This document shows positions 1 to 8,304 of a stretch of DNA of 64,000 nt, piece by piece. Each line of letters opens with the position of its first letter. Positions within the stretch are counted from its first letter, which is position 1. The notes under the pieces are model-generated. The model made no database searches, was not told the DNA's origin, and worked only from the letters and a program-made list of their open reading frames with translations. The stretch is from the NCBI GenBank assembly GCA_044224905.1, contig JBGAJN010000001.1:1736001-1800000 (forward strand), given 5' to 3'. The translations under genes and the position numbers were made by a program. Source of the DNA: JBGAJN01 sp044224905 (GTDB taxonomy: Bacteria; Verrucomicrobiota; Verrucomicrobiia; Limisphaerales; JBGAJN01).

Positions 1-2
1 AA

Positions 3-1058
3 GCCTCCGACGCCACCGGTAAGATGGCTGAGTTGGAGCGGTTGCGACAAAATGTCCAGCGCGCGTCCTCCCTCTACGAGCGCCTGCTTGCGTTGAACCA
101 GAACGTCAACACCGGTAAGGGACTGGAGCAGGAAAACGTTTCGGTCATGGAAAATGCCACCGCTGCTCAGCCCTTCAAATCGGAAGCTCTCAAAAAGTTG
201 ATCCTCGGTTTCCTCGGCGGGCTCGTGGCGGGGTTTCTCCTGCTCTTCTTTGTTGATCGTCATGACGATCGCATCAGCTCCGTTTCTGAGCTTATGCAAA
301 TGTTCGAGGATCCCGTCGTCGGACAGATCCCTGATATTGTCGGTGGCTCTGATGCGAAGAAGGATCTCGTCTTGTTGGGACCGAATGACAAGCGTCATTT
401 CCTCGTCGAGGCCTTTCGCGACCTGCGTTCCGCGTTGATTTTCACCGATGTCCGCGGGATGAATCCCAAGACCATCGGTGTCAGCAGCGCCATCCCGAAC
501 GAGGGAAAATCGACGGTGACTGCCAACCTCGCGACCATCTTCGCCGTCGCCGGTTCACGGACTTTGGTGGTCGACGCGGACTTGCGCTGCGGCACGCAGC
601 ATCGGTTGTTTGGCGTGGCTCAGGAGCCCGGACTTTACGAAGTTCTAAATCGCGAGATCGACATTGTTTCGGCGATTCGTCCGACTTCGATTCCGCGTTT
701 GGATTTGATCACGTGTGGACGTATCTCGGGTGATGCGGGCGAGATGTTCCTCAACGAGAGCATGGATTGGTTCTTGAAGGAGGTTTACGACCGCTACGAT
801 TATATTCTGATCGATAGCGCCCCGGTCTTGGCCACTGCCGACACCGGCAACCTCGGTCCCAAGCTGGATGCGATGCTCTTCGTCGTGCGCAGCGCGTTCA
901 CTTCGTCGCGGTTGAGCCGCACCGCGCTCGAATTGCTGCACCAGCGCCAGGTCAAGCTGTGTGGACTCGTGCTGAACCGCGCCGATACCAATTTCCCGGA
1001 ATACTCGCAGTATAAATACAATAAGTATTATCAGTACACGGCGGCTCAGTCGGCTTGA
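3..1058 (+). CDS. Wzc-like tyrosine autokinase / polysaccharide chain-length regulator (5' truncated)
   Basis: C-terminal part of a polysaccharide co-polymerase fused to a bacterial tyrosine (BY) kinase; the frame is open to the window edge, so the gene starts upstream. Counting from the ATG at 24: the end of the periplasmic coiled coil with a GNVR-like stretch (residues 1-50), one membrane segment (about 57-77), a linker with the EAFRDLRSAL helix (129-138), Walker A in SAIPNEGKST (about 155-164), Walker A' in TLVVDADLR (180-188) and Walker B in YILIDSAPV. The tail is a tyrosine cluster (YSQYKYNKYYQY), the usual autophosphorylation site. In this family it controls Wzy-dependent chain length and export, which fits the flippase and polymerase genes downstream. 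Confidence 0.93.
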   Translation, partial: ASDATGKMAELERLRQNVQRASSLYERLLALNQNVNTGKGLEQENVSVMENATAAQPFKSEALKKLILGFLGGLVAGFLLLFFVDRHDDRISSVSELMQMFEDPVVGQIPDIVGGSDAKKDLVLLGPNDKRHFLVEAFRDLRSALIFTDVRGMNPKTIGVSSAIPNEGKSTVTANLATIFAVAGSRTLVVDADLRCGTQHRLFGVAQEPGLYEVLNREIDIVSAIRPTSIPRLDLITCGRISGDAGEMFLNESMDWFLKEVYDRYDYILIDSAPVLATADTGNLGPKLDAMLFVVRSAFTSSRLSRTALELLHQRQVKLCGLVLNRADTNFPEYSQYKYNKYYQYTAAQSA

Positions 1059-1560
1059 TTTATTTGCCGTTCCGGCCCGCATTCGCTCGCTGGGGCTGGT
1101 GTGGACTCGATCGCTTCTCAGCCCGCATCGGCGAACCTTGGCCTGCGTGGTACCAAAGGTTGGTGCCGTTTCCCTGCCGAGTTCGTCCCCTCGGCGAACT
1201 TCGATGAGGACGAAATTTCCCGCCGGTCGCGTTCTTCTTTTTGTGCCCGTCCGACGTTCCTGCTTGGATGCCATTTGCGCTTCAACTACGTTCGCGCTCG
1301 AAATTCTGTTCCTTTGGCGTTTTGTCTGTTCAGTCCTGATTCGATTGCACCGATTTTTAGGTGGTGGCGTCGATAGGCTGAAATCCGGTACCGATTGACC
1401 GAAAAAATGAATCGTTGGGCGAGTGACTGGTCCGCTGCCATCGGCGACCAGGTGCGGCAGCTTGCCGTCGAACGCCGTGGATCGCATCAAGCGCAAGCCC
1501 CCGGGTTTTCTTTGGAGCGCGTCACGCGCTCGTCACCGCAACGTTTCGTTCGATAAGTTC
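1059..1560. other. Gene-less stretch of 500 bp
   Basis: No convincing gene lies between the kinase stop and the carbamoyltransferase start. The short open frames on both strands have arginine/serine-rich, shadow-like compositions and no recognisable domain. I see no clear terminator or promoter. It probably contains the leader of the next gene. Confidence 0.4.
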
Positions 1561-3309
1561 ATGAGCACCATTCTTGGCATCAACGCATATCACGGGGACT
1601 CGTCGGCGTGTCTCGTTCGCGACGGCCAGTTGATCGCCGCTGTTGAAGAGGAACGTTTCCGTCGCATTAAACACTGGGCCGGCCTGCCGACCGAGGCGAT
1701 GCGCTACTGTCTTGAGGCCGGCGGTCTCCGCTTCAGCGAGGTCGAGCACGTCGCGATCAATCTTAATCCGCGCGTGAACAATTTCCGCCGCGCGTTGTAC
1801 GTTCTGACCCGCCGCCCCGAATTGCGTTTGATCACCAGTCGCCTTCGGAAGCTGGGCAAGACCACTTCGTTGGAGACCGCCATTCGTACGGCCTTCCCCG
1901 GCGAACCGATGAATGCGCGCATTCACCACGTCGAGCACCATCTCGCTCACCTCGCCTCGGGATTCCTGGTCGGGCCGTTCTCTGAGGCGGTCAACGTCTC
2001 GATCGATGGCATGGGTGATTTTGCGAGCGCCGCTTGGGGGATGGGGCGGGGCAGCGATATTGTGATCGATGGTCGCGTCTACTTTCCGCACTCGCTGGGC
2101 ATCTTTTATTCGATCATTACCCAGCACCTTGGATTCCCGCATTACGGCGATGAATACAAGGTCATGGGCCTCGCGCCGTATGGCCGCCCTGAGTTCATGA
2201 AGGAAATGCGCGAGATCGTGCGCATCCAGCCTGACGGTACCTACCGGTTGAATCTCCGCTACTTCCGTCATCATCGGGAGAATGTCCCTTACACCTGGAA
2301 CGATGGCTCGCCCGAGGTCGGCGATCTCTTCTCGCCCGCCCTCGAAGATCTCCTTGGTCCGCGCCGCCGCAAGGATCAGCCGCTTGAGCAAAAGCATCGT
2401 GACCTCGCGCGCTCCGCTCAGGCCATGTATGAAGAGGCCTGCTACGCGCTGCTCAACGCGCTGTATCCAAAATACAACTGCCCCAACCTCACGCTTTCGG
2501 GCGGCTGCGCCATGAACTCCGTCGCGAATGGGAAGATCTATCTCCAGACGCCCTTCAAAAAAATGTATCTGCCGGCTTCGGCGGGCGATGCGGGCGGTGC
2601 GATCGGCGCCGCCTACGTCGTTTCTCATCAGCTCCATCCCTCCAGCCCGCGCTCGCACATGGCCCACGCCTACTATGGTCCGTCGGCGGACGATGCGGCG
2701 GTCAAACACTTGCTCGATTCCAAATCCGGCGAGATTGGAACGGCGGGTTGCGCGGTGAAACATTTTGCCGACCTCGATGCGTTGTGCCGCGAAACCGCGC
2801 TGGCAATTAGCGAAGGCAAGGTGATCGGCTGGTTTCAGGGCCGCATGGAATGGGGCCCGCGCGCTTTGGGCAACCGCTCGATTCTCGGCGATCCGCGTCG
2901 GGCGGACATGAAGGACATCTTGAATTTGAAGATCAAGCGCCGCGAATCCTTTCGCCCGTTCGCCCCGTCCATTCTTCGTGAGTCGGTCCACGAGTGGTTC
3001 GAGCAGGACGACGACGTGCCGTTCATGATGGAAGTATTTCAGGTGCGCGAGGAGAAGCGGAAACTCGTGCCCGCCACGACTCACGTGGATGGTTCGGGGC
3101 GCTTGCAGACCGTGCATCGGGAGACGAATCCGGTCTATCATCGCCTCATCTCCGCCTTTCGCGACCTGACCGGCGTGCCGATCGTGCTCAACACTTCCTT
3201 CAACGAAAATGAGCCCGTGGTTTGCCGGCCCGCGGAGGCGCTCGATTGCTTCCTGCGGACGAAGATGGACGTGCTCGTGCTGGGCAACTTCATGGTGGTC
3301 CGCCAGTGA
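1561..3309 (+). CDS. NodU/CmcH-family O-carbamoyltransferase
   Basis: Transfers a carbamoyl group from carbamoyl phosphate (via carbamoyl-adenylate in the characterised TobZ) to a sugar hydroxyl. The 582-aa length fits the family. The N-terminal actin/TsaD-like domain begins ILGINAYHGDSSACLV and carries the metal-binding histidines in HHVEHHLAHLAS and the SIDGMGD motif. The C-terminal domain has GWFQGRMEWGPRALGNRS and VLNTSFNENEPVVC. I chose ATG 1561 because the family alignment starts there; the frame is open upstream to 1423, but those 46 residues look non-coding. Its TGA overlaps the next ATG by one base, so it is translationally coupled to a DUF218 gene. A second carbamoyltransferase lies at 32277. 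Confidence 0.93.
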   Translation: MSTILGINAYHGDSSACLVRDGQLIAAVEEERFRRIKHWAGLPTEAMRYCLEAGGLRFSEVEHVAINLNPRVNNFRRALYVLTRRPELRLITSRLRKLGKTTSLETAIRTAFPGEPMNARIHHVEHHLAHLASGFLVGPFSEAVNVSIDGMGDFASAAWGMGRGSDIVIDGRVYFPHSLGIFYSIITQHLGFPHYGDEYKVMGLAPYGRPEFMKEMREIVRIQPDGTYRLNLRYFRHHRENVPYTWNDGSPEVGDLFSPALEDLLGPRRRKDQPLEQKHRDLARSAQAMYEEACYALLNALYPKYNCPNLTLSGGCAMNSVANGKIYLQTPFKKMYLPASAGDAGGAIGAAYVVSHQLHPSSPRSHMAHAYYGPSADDAAVKHLLDSKSGEIGTAGCAVKHFADLDALCRETALAISEGKVIGWFQGRMEWGPRALGNRSILGDPRRADMKDILNLKIKRRESFRPFAPSILRESVHEWFEQDDDVPFMMEVFQVREEKRKLVPATTHVDGSGRLQTVHRETNPVYHRLISAFRDLTGVPIVLNTSFNENEPVVCRPAEALDCFLRTKMDVLVLGNFMVVRQ

Positions 3310-3929
3310 TGCGCCGGCTTCGGAGATGTTTCGCGTGCGTCTTCCTCTTGTTGCTGGTGGGTCTGGCGGGTTTCATTTTCCGTGCGCCGCTGCTTCGGAA
3401 CGTGGCGGCGATGTGGATCGTTACCAGCCCTCCGGTGAAAGCCGATGCAGTGGTGGTTCTCGGTGGTGGAATCGACTCCCGTCCGTTTGCCGCCGCCCGC
3501 TACTATCGCGAAGGCTGGGCCAGCAACGTGATCATCATGAACGTGCAATTGGGTCCTGCCGACGAATTGGGCTTGCGCGTCCCCGAGTCACAAATGATTC
3601 GCCGGGTGCTCACCAATCAGGGCGTGCCCGAGTCCGCGTTGATCGAAGTGGGGCAGGGCGTCGCCAGTTCGCGCGACGAAGCCGAGGCGCTCCGCGAATG
3701 GGCGCTGAAGTCCAAACCGAAAACCATTTTGATTCCCACCGACTCGTTTCACACGCGACGCGTGAATTGGTTCTTCAACCGGCGGCTCAAGGACACGGGC
3801 GCTCACGTCCAGACGATTGCCGCCGATCCACCGCGCTTCGATGCGACGAATTGGTGGCGGCATGAAAACACCTTGATCTCCTTCCAGAACGAAGTCGTGA
3901 AGACGCTGTTGTATCGTTGGAAGTACTGA
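3309..3929 (+). CDS. DUF218 (YdcF/SanA/ElyC-like) membrane-anchored protein
   Basis: 206 aa. An N-terminal membrane anchor (MRRLRRCFACVFLLLLVGLAG) is followed by a DUF218 domain: ADAVVVLGGG, a conserved SRDEAEAL segment and the IPTDSFHTRRVNWFF block. DUF218 proteins such as E. coli SanA and ElyC act at the envelope; ElyC is linked to lipid-carrier or envelope polymer metabolism, but no firm reaction is known. The start overlaps the carbamoyltransferase stop (TGATG). Two more DUF218 genes follow the second carbamoyltransferase at 34.8-36.2 kb, suggesting a shared job. Confidence 0.88.
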   Translation: MRRLRRCFACVFLLLLVGLAGFIFRAPLLRNVAAMWIVTSPPVKADAVVVLGGGIDSRPFAAARYYREGWASNVIIMNVQLGPADELGLRVPESQMIRRVLTNQGVPESALIEVGQGVASSRDEAEALREWALKSKPKTILIPTDSFHTRRVNWFFNRRLKDTGAHVQTIAADPPRFDATNWWRHENTLISFQNEVVKTLLYRWKY

Positions 3930-3942
3930 CTTAACGATGAGT

Positions 3943-3962
3943 GCTGATTTGTGGGAATCAGC
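3943..3962 (+). other. Small perfect hairpin after DUF218 gene
   Basis: GCTGATT and AATCAGC form a perfect 7-bp stem around a 6-nt loop, 13 bp after the stop codon. No T-run follows, so this is not a standard intrinsic terminator. It could be a weak transcript end or chance. Confidence 0.25.
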
Positions 3963-4131
3963 GGTTATCCCCTGAATTGTTCCTCTCGAAATGCCGCAAA
4001 ATTTCAGTATGCCTTTTGATGTGGCTTCGCTACCGTGTCGTCGACGTGCGAACGATCACCACCAATTCTGGCGTTGTCTTTCGGATCCGGGCCGCGAGGC
4101 CCCGCGTCCCAACGACCTGAACATCCGCGCC

Positions 4132-4713
4132 ATGCCCCTCAAAACCCTTACCGCACTGACGATTTTTGGCGGGCAATGGATTTCTAATCCGGGTCCGATT
4201 GGCGCCGCTGTCCCCAGCTCGCGTGCGCTCGCCCGTCGCATGGCGTCCCTGCTGCCGGCGAAACCTTCTGGCTACGTTATCGAACTCGGCGCCGGAACCG
4301 GTGCCATCACCGAGGCGCTGCTCGAACGCGGGCTCCCGCCGGTGAATCTGATTCTCGTCGAACGTTCACCGGTATTGGTGCGGCACCTGCGGGAACGCTT
4401 TCCCCAGCTGCGGGTGATCGAGGGCGACGCCGTGCGGTTGAGTTCGCTGTTGTTTGATCATTTGGAGATTCCCCGTGGATCGGTCAGCCATGTGGTATCA
4501 AGTCTGCCCCTCCGCTCCCTGCCCAAGTGGACAGTGGCCCGCATCACGCGCGAAGTTCGCCGGGTCCTACCGCCCGATGGGCGCTTGCTCCAATACACTT
4601 ACGATCTCCGCCGGCAGGGCAACCGTGCTCTCGCGCAGTTCACCCGCGAAGCCTCGTCCATTGTTTGGATGAATCTGCCCCCCGCGCGAGTCGATAGTTT
4701 TCAGCCCCGCTAG
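4132..4713 (+). CDS. SAM-dependent methyltransferase, phospholipid N-methyltransferase-like (COG3963)
   Basis: 193 aa from ATG 4132 (an in-frame ATG at 3991 would add 47 residues of low-quality sequence). The early GAAVPSSRALARRMA segment followed by the SAM-binding motif I VIELGAGTGAITEALL is typical of COG3963 proteins, which resemble PmtA and the KsgA fold; motif II/III regions LVERSP and EGDA follow. In that family the substrate can be phosphatidylethanolamine, but many members are uncharacterised, so the substrate is inferred. It sits alone between the DUF218 gene and an epimerase gene. Confidence 0.75.
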   Translation: MPLKTLTALTIFGGQWISNPGPIGAAVPSSRALARRMASLLPAKPSGYVIELGAGTGAITEALLERGLPPVNLILVERSPVLVRHLRERFPQLRVIEGDAVRLSSLLFDHLEIPRGSVSHVVSSLPLRSLPKWTVARITREVRRVLPPDGRLLQYTYDLRRQGNRALAQFTREASSIVWMNLPPARVDSFQPR

Positions 4714-4754
4714 ATTCTCGATCCACGCCCGTCTAGTCCTGTTTTTCTCGCCCG

Positions 4755-4824
4755 GATGTTCGACGTTTTTATTCTCCGTATTCCGAAATTCGCATTCATC
4801 ATTTCAGTGTTCGCCCTTTTCGCT
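4755..4824 (+). repeat. Degenerate heptanucleotide tandem repeat
   Basis: Ten consecutive 7-bp units in phase (gatgttc, gacgttt, ttattct, ccgtatt, ccgaaat, tcgcatt, catcatt, tcagtgt, tcgccct, tttcgct). It lies between the methyltransferase stop and the GTG start at 4878. The first two units are identical to the first two units of the array at 5969. One member of a dispersed family in this window. Confidence 0.65.
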
Positions 4825-4877
4825 TACGAGGCTCCTCTGGTCACTGAATTGGGCAGCCGCGGGAACCTACTTTTTTC

Positions 4878-5933
4878 GTGAGCACGATCCTCGTCACCGG
4901 TTCTTCCGGCCTCATTGGCTCCGAAGTCGTTGCGTACTTTTCCCAGCTCGGCTGGGAGGTGCATGGCGTCGATAACAACCTCCGCGCGGATTTCTTCGGA
5001 GCGGGCGGCGACACGCGTTGGAATCAGCGCCGGCTCCAGGCGACGCATCCGAAATTCCGGCATCATGAACTCGACATCCGTGATCGTGCCGCCGTGCTTG
5101 CGTGCTTGGAGACCCTGCGGCCCGCGGCGGTGGTCCACACCGCGGCCCAGCCGAGTCATGACCTCGCCGCCTCCCGACCCTTCGATGACTTTGATGTCAA
5201 CGCTGTCGGCACCTTGAATCTGCTGGAAGCCACGCGTCGCCACGCTCCCGACGCGGCCTTTGTCCAGATGAGCACCAACAAGGTGTATGGGGACCGGCCC
5301 AACACCATTCGCCTCAAGGAACTGCCTACGCGCTGGGACTATGATGATCCCGCCTACGCCAACGGCATTCCGGAAAGCTTCTCCATCGATCAGAGCAAGC
5401 ACAGCCTCTTTGGCGCGTCGAAGGTAGCGGCCGACGTGATGGTGCAGGAATACGGGCGCTACTTCGGAATGAAGACGTGCTGTTTGCGCGGCGGTTGCCT
5501 CACCGGCCCGAACCACAGCGGCGTGGAGTTGCACGGCTTCCTGAGCTACCTCATCAAGTGCAATCTCGAGGGCCGGACTTACAAGGTTTTTGGCTATAAG
5601 GGCAAGCAGGTGCGCGATAACATTCACTCGCTGGATGTGGCTCGCTTCATTCACGCGTTTATCAAAAACCCGCGGTGCGGTGAGGTTTACAATCTGGGCG
5701 GCGGACGCGCAAATAGTTGCTCCATTTTGGAGGCGTTCGAACGGATCGCCGCGCTGAGCGGAAAAAAGATGTCCTTTGAATACGTGGACAAGAACCGGGA
5801 AGGTGACCACATCTGCTACCTGAGCGACCTGACCAAGATGCGCGCCCATTTTCCGGGCTGGGATATCACCAAGTCTCTCGATACCGTATTCTCCGAAATT
5901 CACGAGGCGACGTGGGCGAAGTTGAAGGGTTAA
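4878..5933 (+). CDS. NAD-dependent epimerase/dehydratase, CDP-paratose 2-epimerase-like
   Basis: 351-aa extended SDR enzyme. It has the N-terminal Rossmann motif TGSSGLIGSE, an acidic ligand in GVDNN, the STNKVYGDRPN block characteristic of CDP-paratose/CDP-tyvelose 2-epimerase-like proteins, and a C-terminal VYNLGGGRANSCSILEAF. The start is GTG at 4878. The position that normally reads YxxxK reads FGASK, so the catalytic tyrosine appears to be phenylalanine; I believe related proteins share this, which may mean altered chemistry. It most likely modifies a nucleotide sugar for the polymer; the substrate is uncertain. Confidence 0.85.
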   Translation: MSTILVTGSSGLIGSEVVAYFSQLGWEVHGVDNNLRADFFGAGGDTRWNQRRLQATHPKFRHHELDIRDRAAVLACLETLRPAAVVHTAAQPSHDLAASRPFDDFDVNAVGTLNLLEATRRHAPDAAFVQMSTNKVYGDRPNTIRLKELPTRWDYDDPAYANGIPESFSIDQSKHSLFGASKVAADVMVQEYGRYFGMKTCCLRGGCLTGPNHSGVELHGFLSYLIKCNLEGRTYKVFGYKGKQVRDNIHSLDVARFIHAFIKNPRCGEVYNLGGGRANSCSILEAFERIAALSGKKMSFEYVDKNREGDHICYLSDLTKMRAHFPGWDITKSLDTVFSEIHEATWAKLKG

Positions 5934-5968
5934 GCGTCGAATGTTCCACCCACTGCGTCTTGGCGTTT

Positions 5969-6052
5969 GATGTTCGACGTTTCCGATTCCGCATTTGAAA
6001 GTTCGCCCTTCGCCTGCTGAATCCTGAATTCTGAATCCCGAATTCTGGCTTT
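5969..6052 (+). repeat. Degenerate heptanucleotide tandem repeat upstream of wzx
   Basis: Twelve 7-bp units in continuous phase (gatgttc, gacgttt, ccgattc, cgcattt, gaaagtt, cgccctt, cgcctgc, tgaatcc, tgaattc, tgaatcc, cgaattc, tggcttt). It ends 4 bp before the TTG start of the flippase gene, leaving no room for a normal Shine-Dalgarno sequence. Confidence 0.75.
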
Positions 6053-6056
6053 TCCT

Positions 6057-7607
6057 TTGTCCGCCAAGTCACTTCTTTACTCGCTGACCCCCGGCGTTTT
6101 TCGCGGCCTCTTTGATCGCGTCGAAGCGTCGCCGCTCGGCAGTCGACTCGCCCGCGGTGCGTTTTGGTCGCTCGCCGGTTCGCTGATCTCGCGCGGGTTG
6201 GGTTTGGTTTCGGCGATTCTTGTGGGGCGATTCCTTGGCAGGGACGAGTTTGGCGAACTCGGAATCATCCAAAACACGATCGGAATGTTCGGCACGCTCG
6301 CGGGTTTCGGCATGGGCGTTACTGCCAATAAACATATTGCCGAGTACAAGAGCACCGACCCGGTTCGTGCGGGACGCATTCTGGGTGTAGCCAGTGCCTT
6401 GGCGTGGGCAAGTAGTGGAGTGATGGCGATCGTTTTGATTTTTCTCGCACCATGGTTGGCGGCCAAAACGCTCGCCGCCCCCCACCTGGCCGGGTTGCTG
6501 CAAGTGGGCGCTCTCCTTCTGTTTCTGAGCGGCATCAATGGAGCCCAGACCGGGGCATTGTCCGGTTTCGAAGCATTCCGCACCATCGCGCGCATCAACT
6601 TGATCGCGGGCGTCCTCTCCTTTCCGCTCATGGTCGTGGGTTCGTGGCGTTGGGGAGTCCAGGGTGCGGTGTGGTCGTTGATCATCACTCAGGCCGTCAA
6701 TTGTGTCCTCTGCTACACCGCGGTGCGCGCTGAAGCCGTGCGGTTTCACATTCCCATCACCGTGTCCGGTGCCCGATCCGAGGCGGCACTTTTTTGGAGC
6801 TTCAGTATGCCGGCGGTGTTGTCAGGCGTTTTGAATAGTGCGGTTGGTTGGGGGGCGAGCGCGCTCGTGGTAAACCAGACGGGCGGTTACGGCGATATGG
6901 GCGTGTACAATGCCGCCCTGCGTGTGAAGATGATGCCCGAAATGTTTCTTGGGATGTTGATCGCGCCCATGCTGCCGATCCTCAGTGAATCCTTCGGCAA
7001 AGGCGATCGCGTCACGTTTCAGCGCACGCTGCTGTTTAATTTTCTGCTGGCCACGCTGATCATTGTTCCCGTGTCGCTTCTCCAAGCGTCGGCACCATCA
7101 TTGACCTTGCTGCCGTATGGCCCGGGCTACGAGGGGCGGTTTGAGATCGTCCTGTGGTTGATGCTCCACGCAGTGCTGTACGCGCTGATGTTTCCCATGG
7201 GCAGCATTTTGATCAGCATGGGCGAAATGTGGTTTTCCTTCGTGGTGAATGTCCTCTTCGCCGTGCTGTTTGGGGTTGCGGCGTGGTTGCTGGTCCCGCG
7301 GTATGGCGCGGCGGGATATGCCGCGTCAATGGTGGTTGCCTACGTCGTAGCGAACATTCCGTGCTTGGTTTTCCTGTATCGAAAACTGCCGGAGGTGATG
7401 CGCTATTTGCGCTGGGGCCTCGTGGCCGCCGCGGCGCTGATTCTCTTCGGCGGGGGAATGTTTTTTGCCCGGCCCCTTCCGCTGGCGTGGAGTGTCCCCG
7501 TCGGCTTGCTGGCCGCTGCGGCGTTCGTGGCTTTGAAATACCTCTTGCACGGTAGTGCGATTCGGAAACTGGGAAATCCGCGCGCTGCGGCTGCGACATC
7601 GAACTAG
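6057..7607 (+). CDS. Wzx-type oligosaccharide flippase (MOP superfamily)
   Basis: 516-aa polytopic membrane protein. Hydrophobic segments run from about residue 37 (GAFWSLAGSLISRGLGLVS) to the C-terminus, consistent with 12-14 helices. The opening pattern ARGAFWSLAGSLISRGLGL...VGRFLGRDEFGELGIIQNT is typical of polysaccharide-biosynthesis flippases that move undecaprenyl-linked repeat units to the periplasm. The start is TTG at 6057, directly after the heptad repeat. It pairs functionally with the Wzy-like polymerase at 24418. Confidence 0.92.
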   Translation: MSAKSLLYSLTPGVFRGLFDRVEASPLGSRLARGAFWSLAGSLISRGLGLVSAILVGRFLGRDEFGELGIIQNTIGMFGTLAGFGMGVTANKHIAEYKSTDPVRAGRILGVASALAWASSGVMAIVLIFLAPWLAAKTLAAPHLAGLLQVGALLLFLSGINGAQTGALSGFEAFRTIARINLIAGVLSFPLMVVGSWRWGVQGAVWSLIITQAVNCVLCYTAVRAEAVRFHIPITVSGARSEAALFWSFSMPAVLSGVLNSAVGWGASALVVNQTGGYGDMGVYNAALRVKMMPEMFLGMLIAPMLPILSESFGKGDRVTFQRTLLFNFLLATLIIVPVSLLQASAPSLTLLPYGPGYEGRFEIVLWLMLHAVLYALMFPMGSILISMGEMWFSFVVNVLFAVLFGVAAWLLVPRYGAAGYAASMVVAYVVANIPCLVFLYRKLPEVMRYLRWGLVAAAALILFGGGMFFARPLPLAWSVPVGLLAAAAFVALKYLLHGSAIRKLGNPRAAAATSN

Positions 7608-7609
7608 TA

Positions 7610-8278
7610 ATGCTCACTCGATTGATAAACCGGTTCCACGCGTTGCGCGATCGGCATGTGCTATGTTTGCCGCCCCGGGCTGCGAACCCGTATCTGACTC
7701 ACATCCCGATTCTGCTGTCGGTTTCGCGCTGGCGACCCGTGAAAGCGGTTCTTGAATTTGGCTGTGGCGACATTAGCACGCGAGCCTTTCTCGACCGCAG
7801 TTACTTTCCGCAATTGCAGCGGCTGGAATCGTATGAGAACGATGCTGCGTGGGCGGAACGCCTGCGCAATCTTATCGGCCACGAGCCGCGCCTGAATCTG
7901 CACCTCGTCGACGCTGCGGTGGCTTCTTCTGTGGCTGCGCTGGATTTGGAACAGTTCGATCTCATCTTTATTGATGACTCGGTGACCGGTCAGGAACGGA
8001 GCGCGACCATCCGGGCGGTCGCCGCCAAATGTCCGAGGCGGGCCGTCGTGGTGATTCATGATTTCGAGTTTTTGCCCTACCGAGTCGCATCAAGATCGTT
8101 CCGGCACGGGTACCGCTTCACCGGACTGAACCCGAACACCGGTTTGCTCTGGAACGACGCCACGCTCGCGAAATCAACTTTGCGCACCCTTGATCGGACG
8201 CTGCGCGCGACTGGGGAGAAAGCTGACGTGGCCGCCTGGCATGCGGCTCTCGCGTCGATCCCTCCCACCCGCGTCTGA
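7610..8278 (+). CDS. Methyltransferase-like Rossmann protein of unknown substrate
   Basis: 222 aa, starting 2 bp after the flippase stop. It shows a methyltransferase-like core: AVLEFGCGDISTRAFL (motif I), SYENDAAWAERL (acidic loop), then FDLIFIDDSVTGQERSATIRAV and a late VVVIHDFEF strand, reminiscent of the Methyltransf_24 class. The glycine motif is shorter than the classical GxGxG, so SAM binding is likely but not certain. Tight spacing to wzx suggests cotranscription. Confidence 0.68.
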   Translation: MLTRLINRFHALRDRHVLCLPPRAANPYLTHIPILLSVSRWRPVKAVLEFGCGDISTRAFLDRSYFPQLQRLESYENDAAWAERLRNLIGHEPRLNLHLVDAAVASSVAALDLEQFDLIFIDDSVTGQERSATIRAVAAKCPRRAVVVIHDFEFLPYRVASRSFRHGYRFTGLNPNTGLLWNDATLAKSTLRTLDRTLRATGEKADVAAWHAALASIPPTRV

Positions 8279-8304
8279 ACCCGTTTTCCGAACACGAATT
8301 CACT

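Noticed and set aside
1099..1398. Two overlapping short + frames in the first gap
   Set aside because: Ser/Arg/Cys-rich with no domain or ribosome-binding site.
1522..3141. Antisense open frame (539 codons) opposite the first carbamoyltransferase
   Set aside because: Same reason: codon-bias shadow without any recognisable domain.
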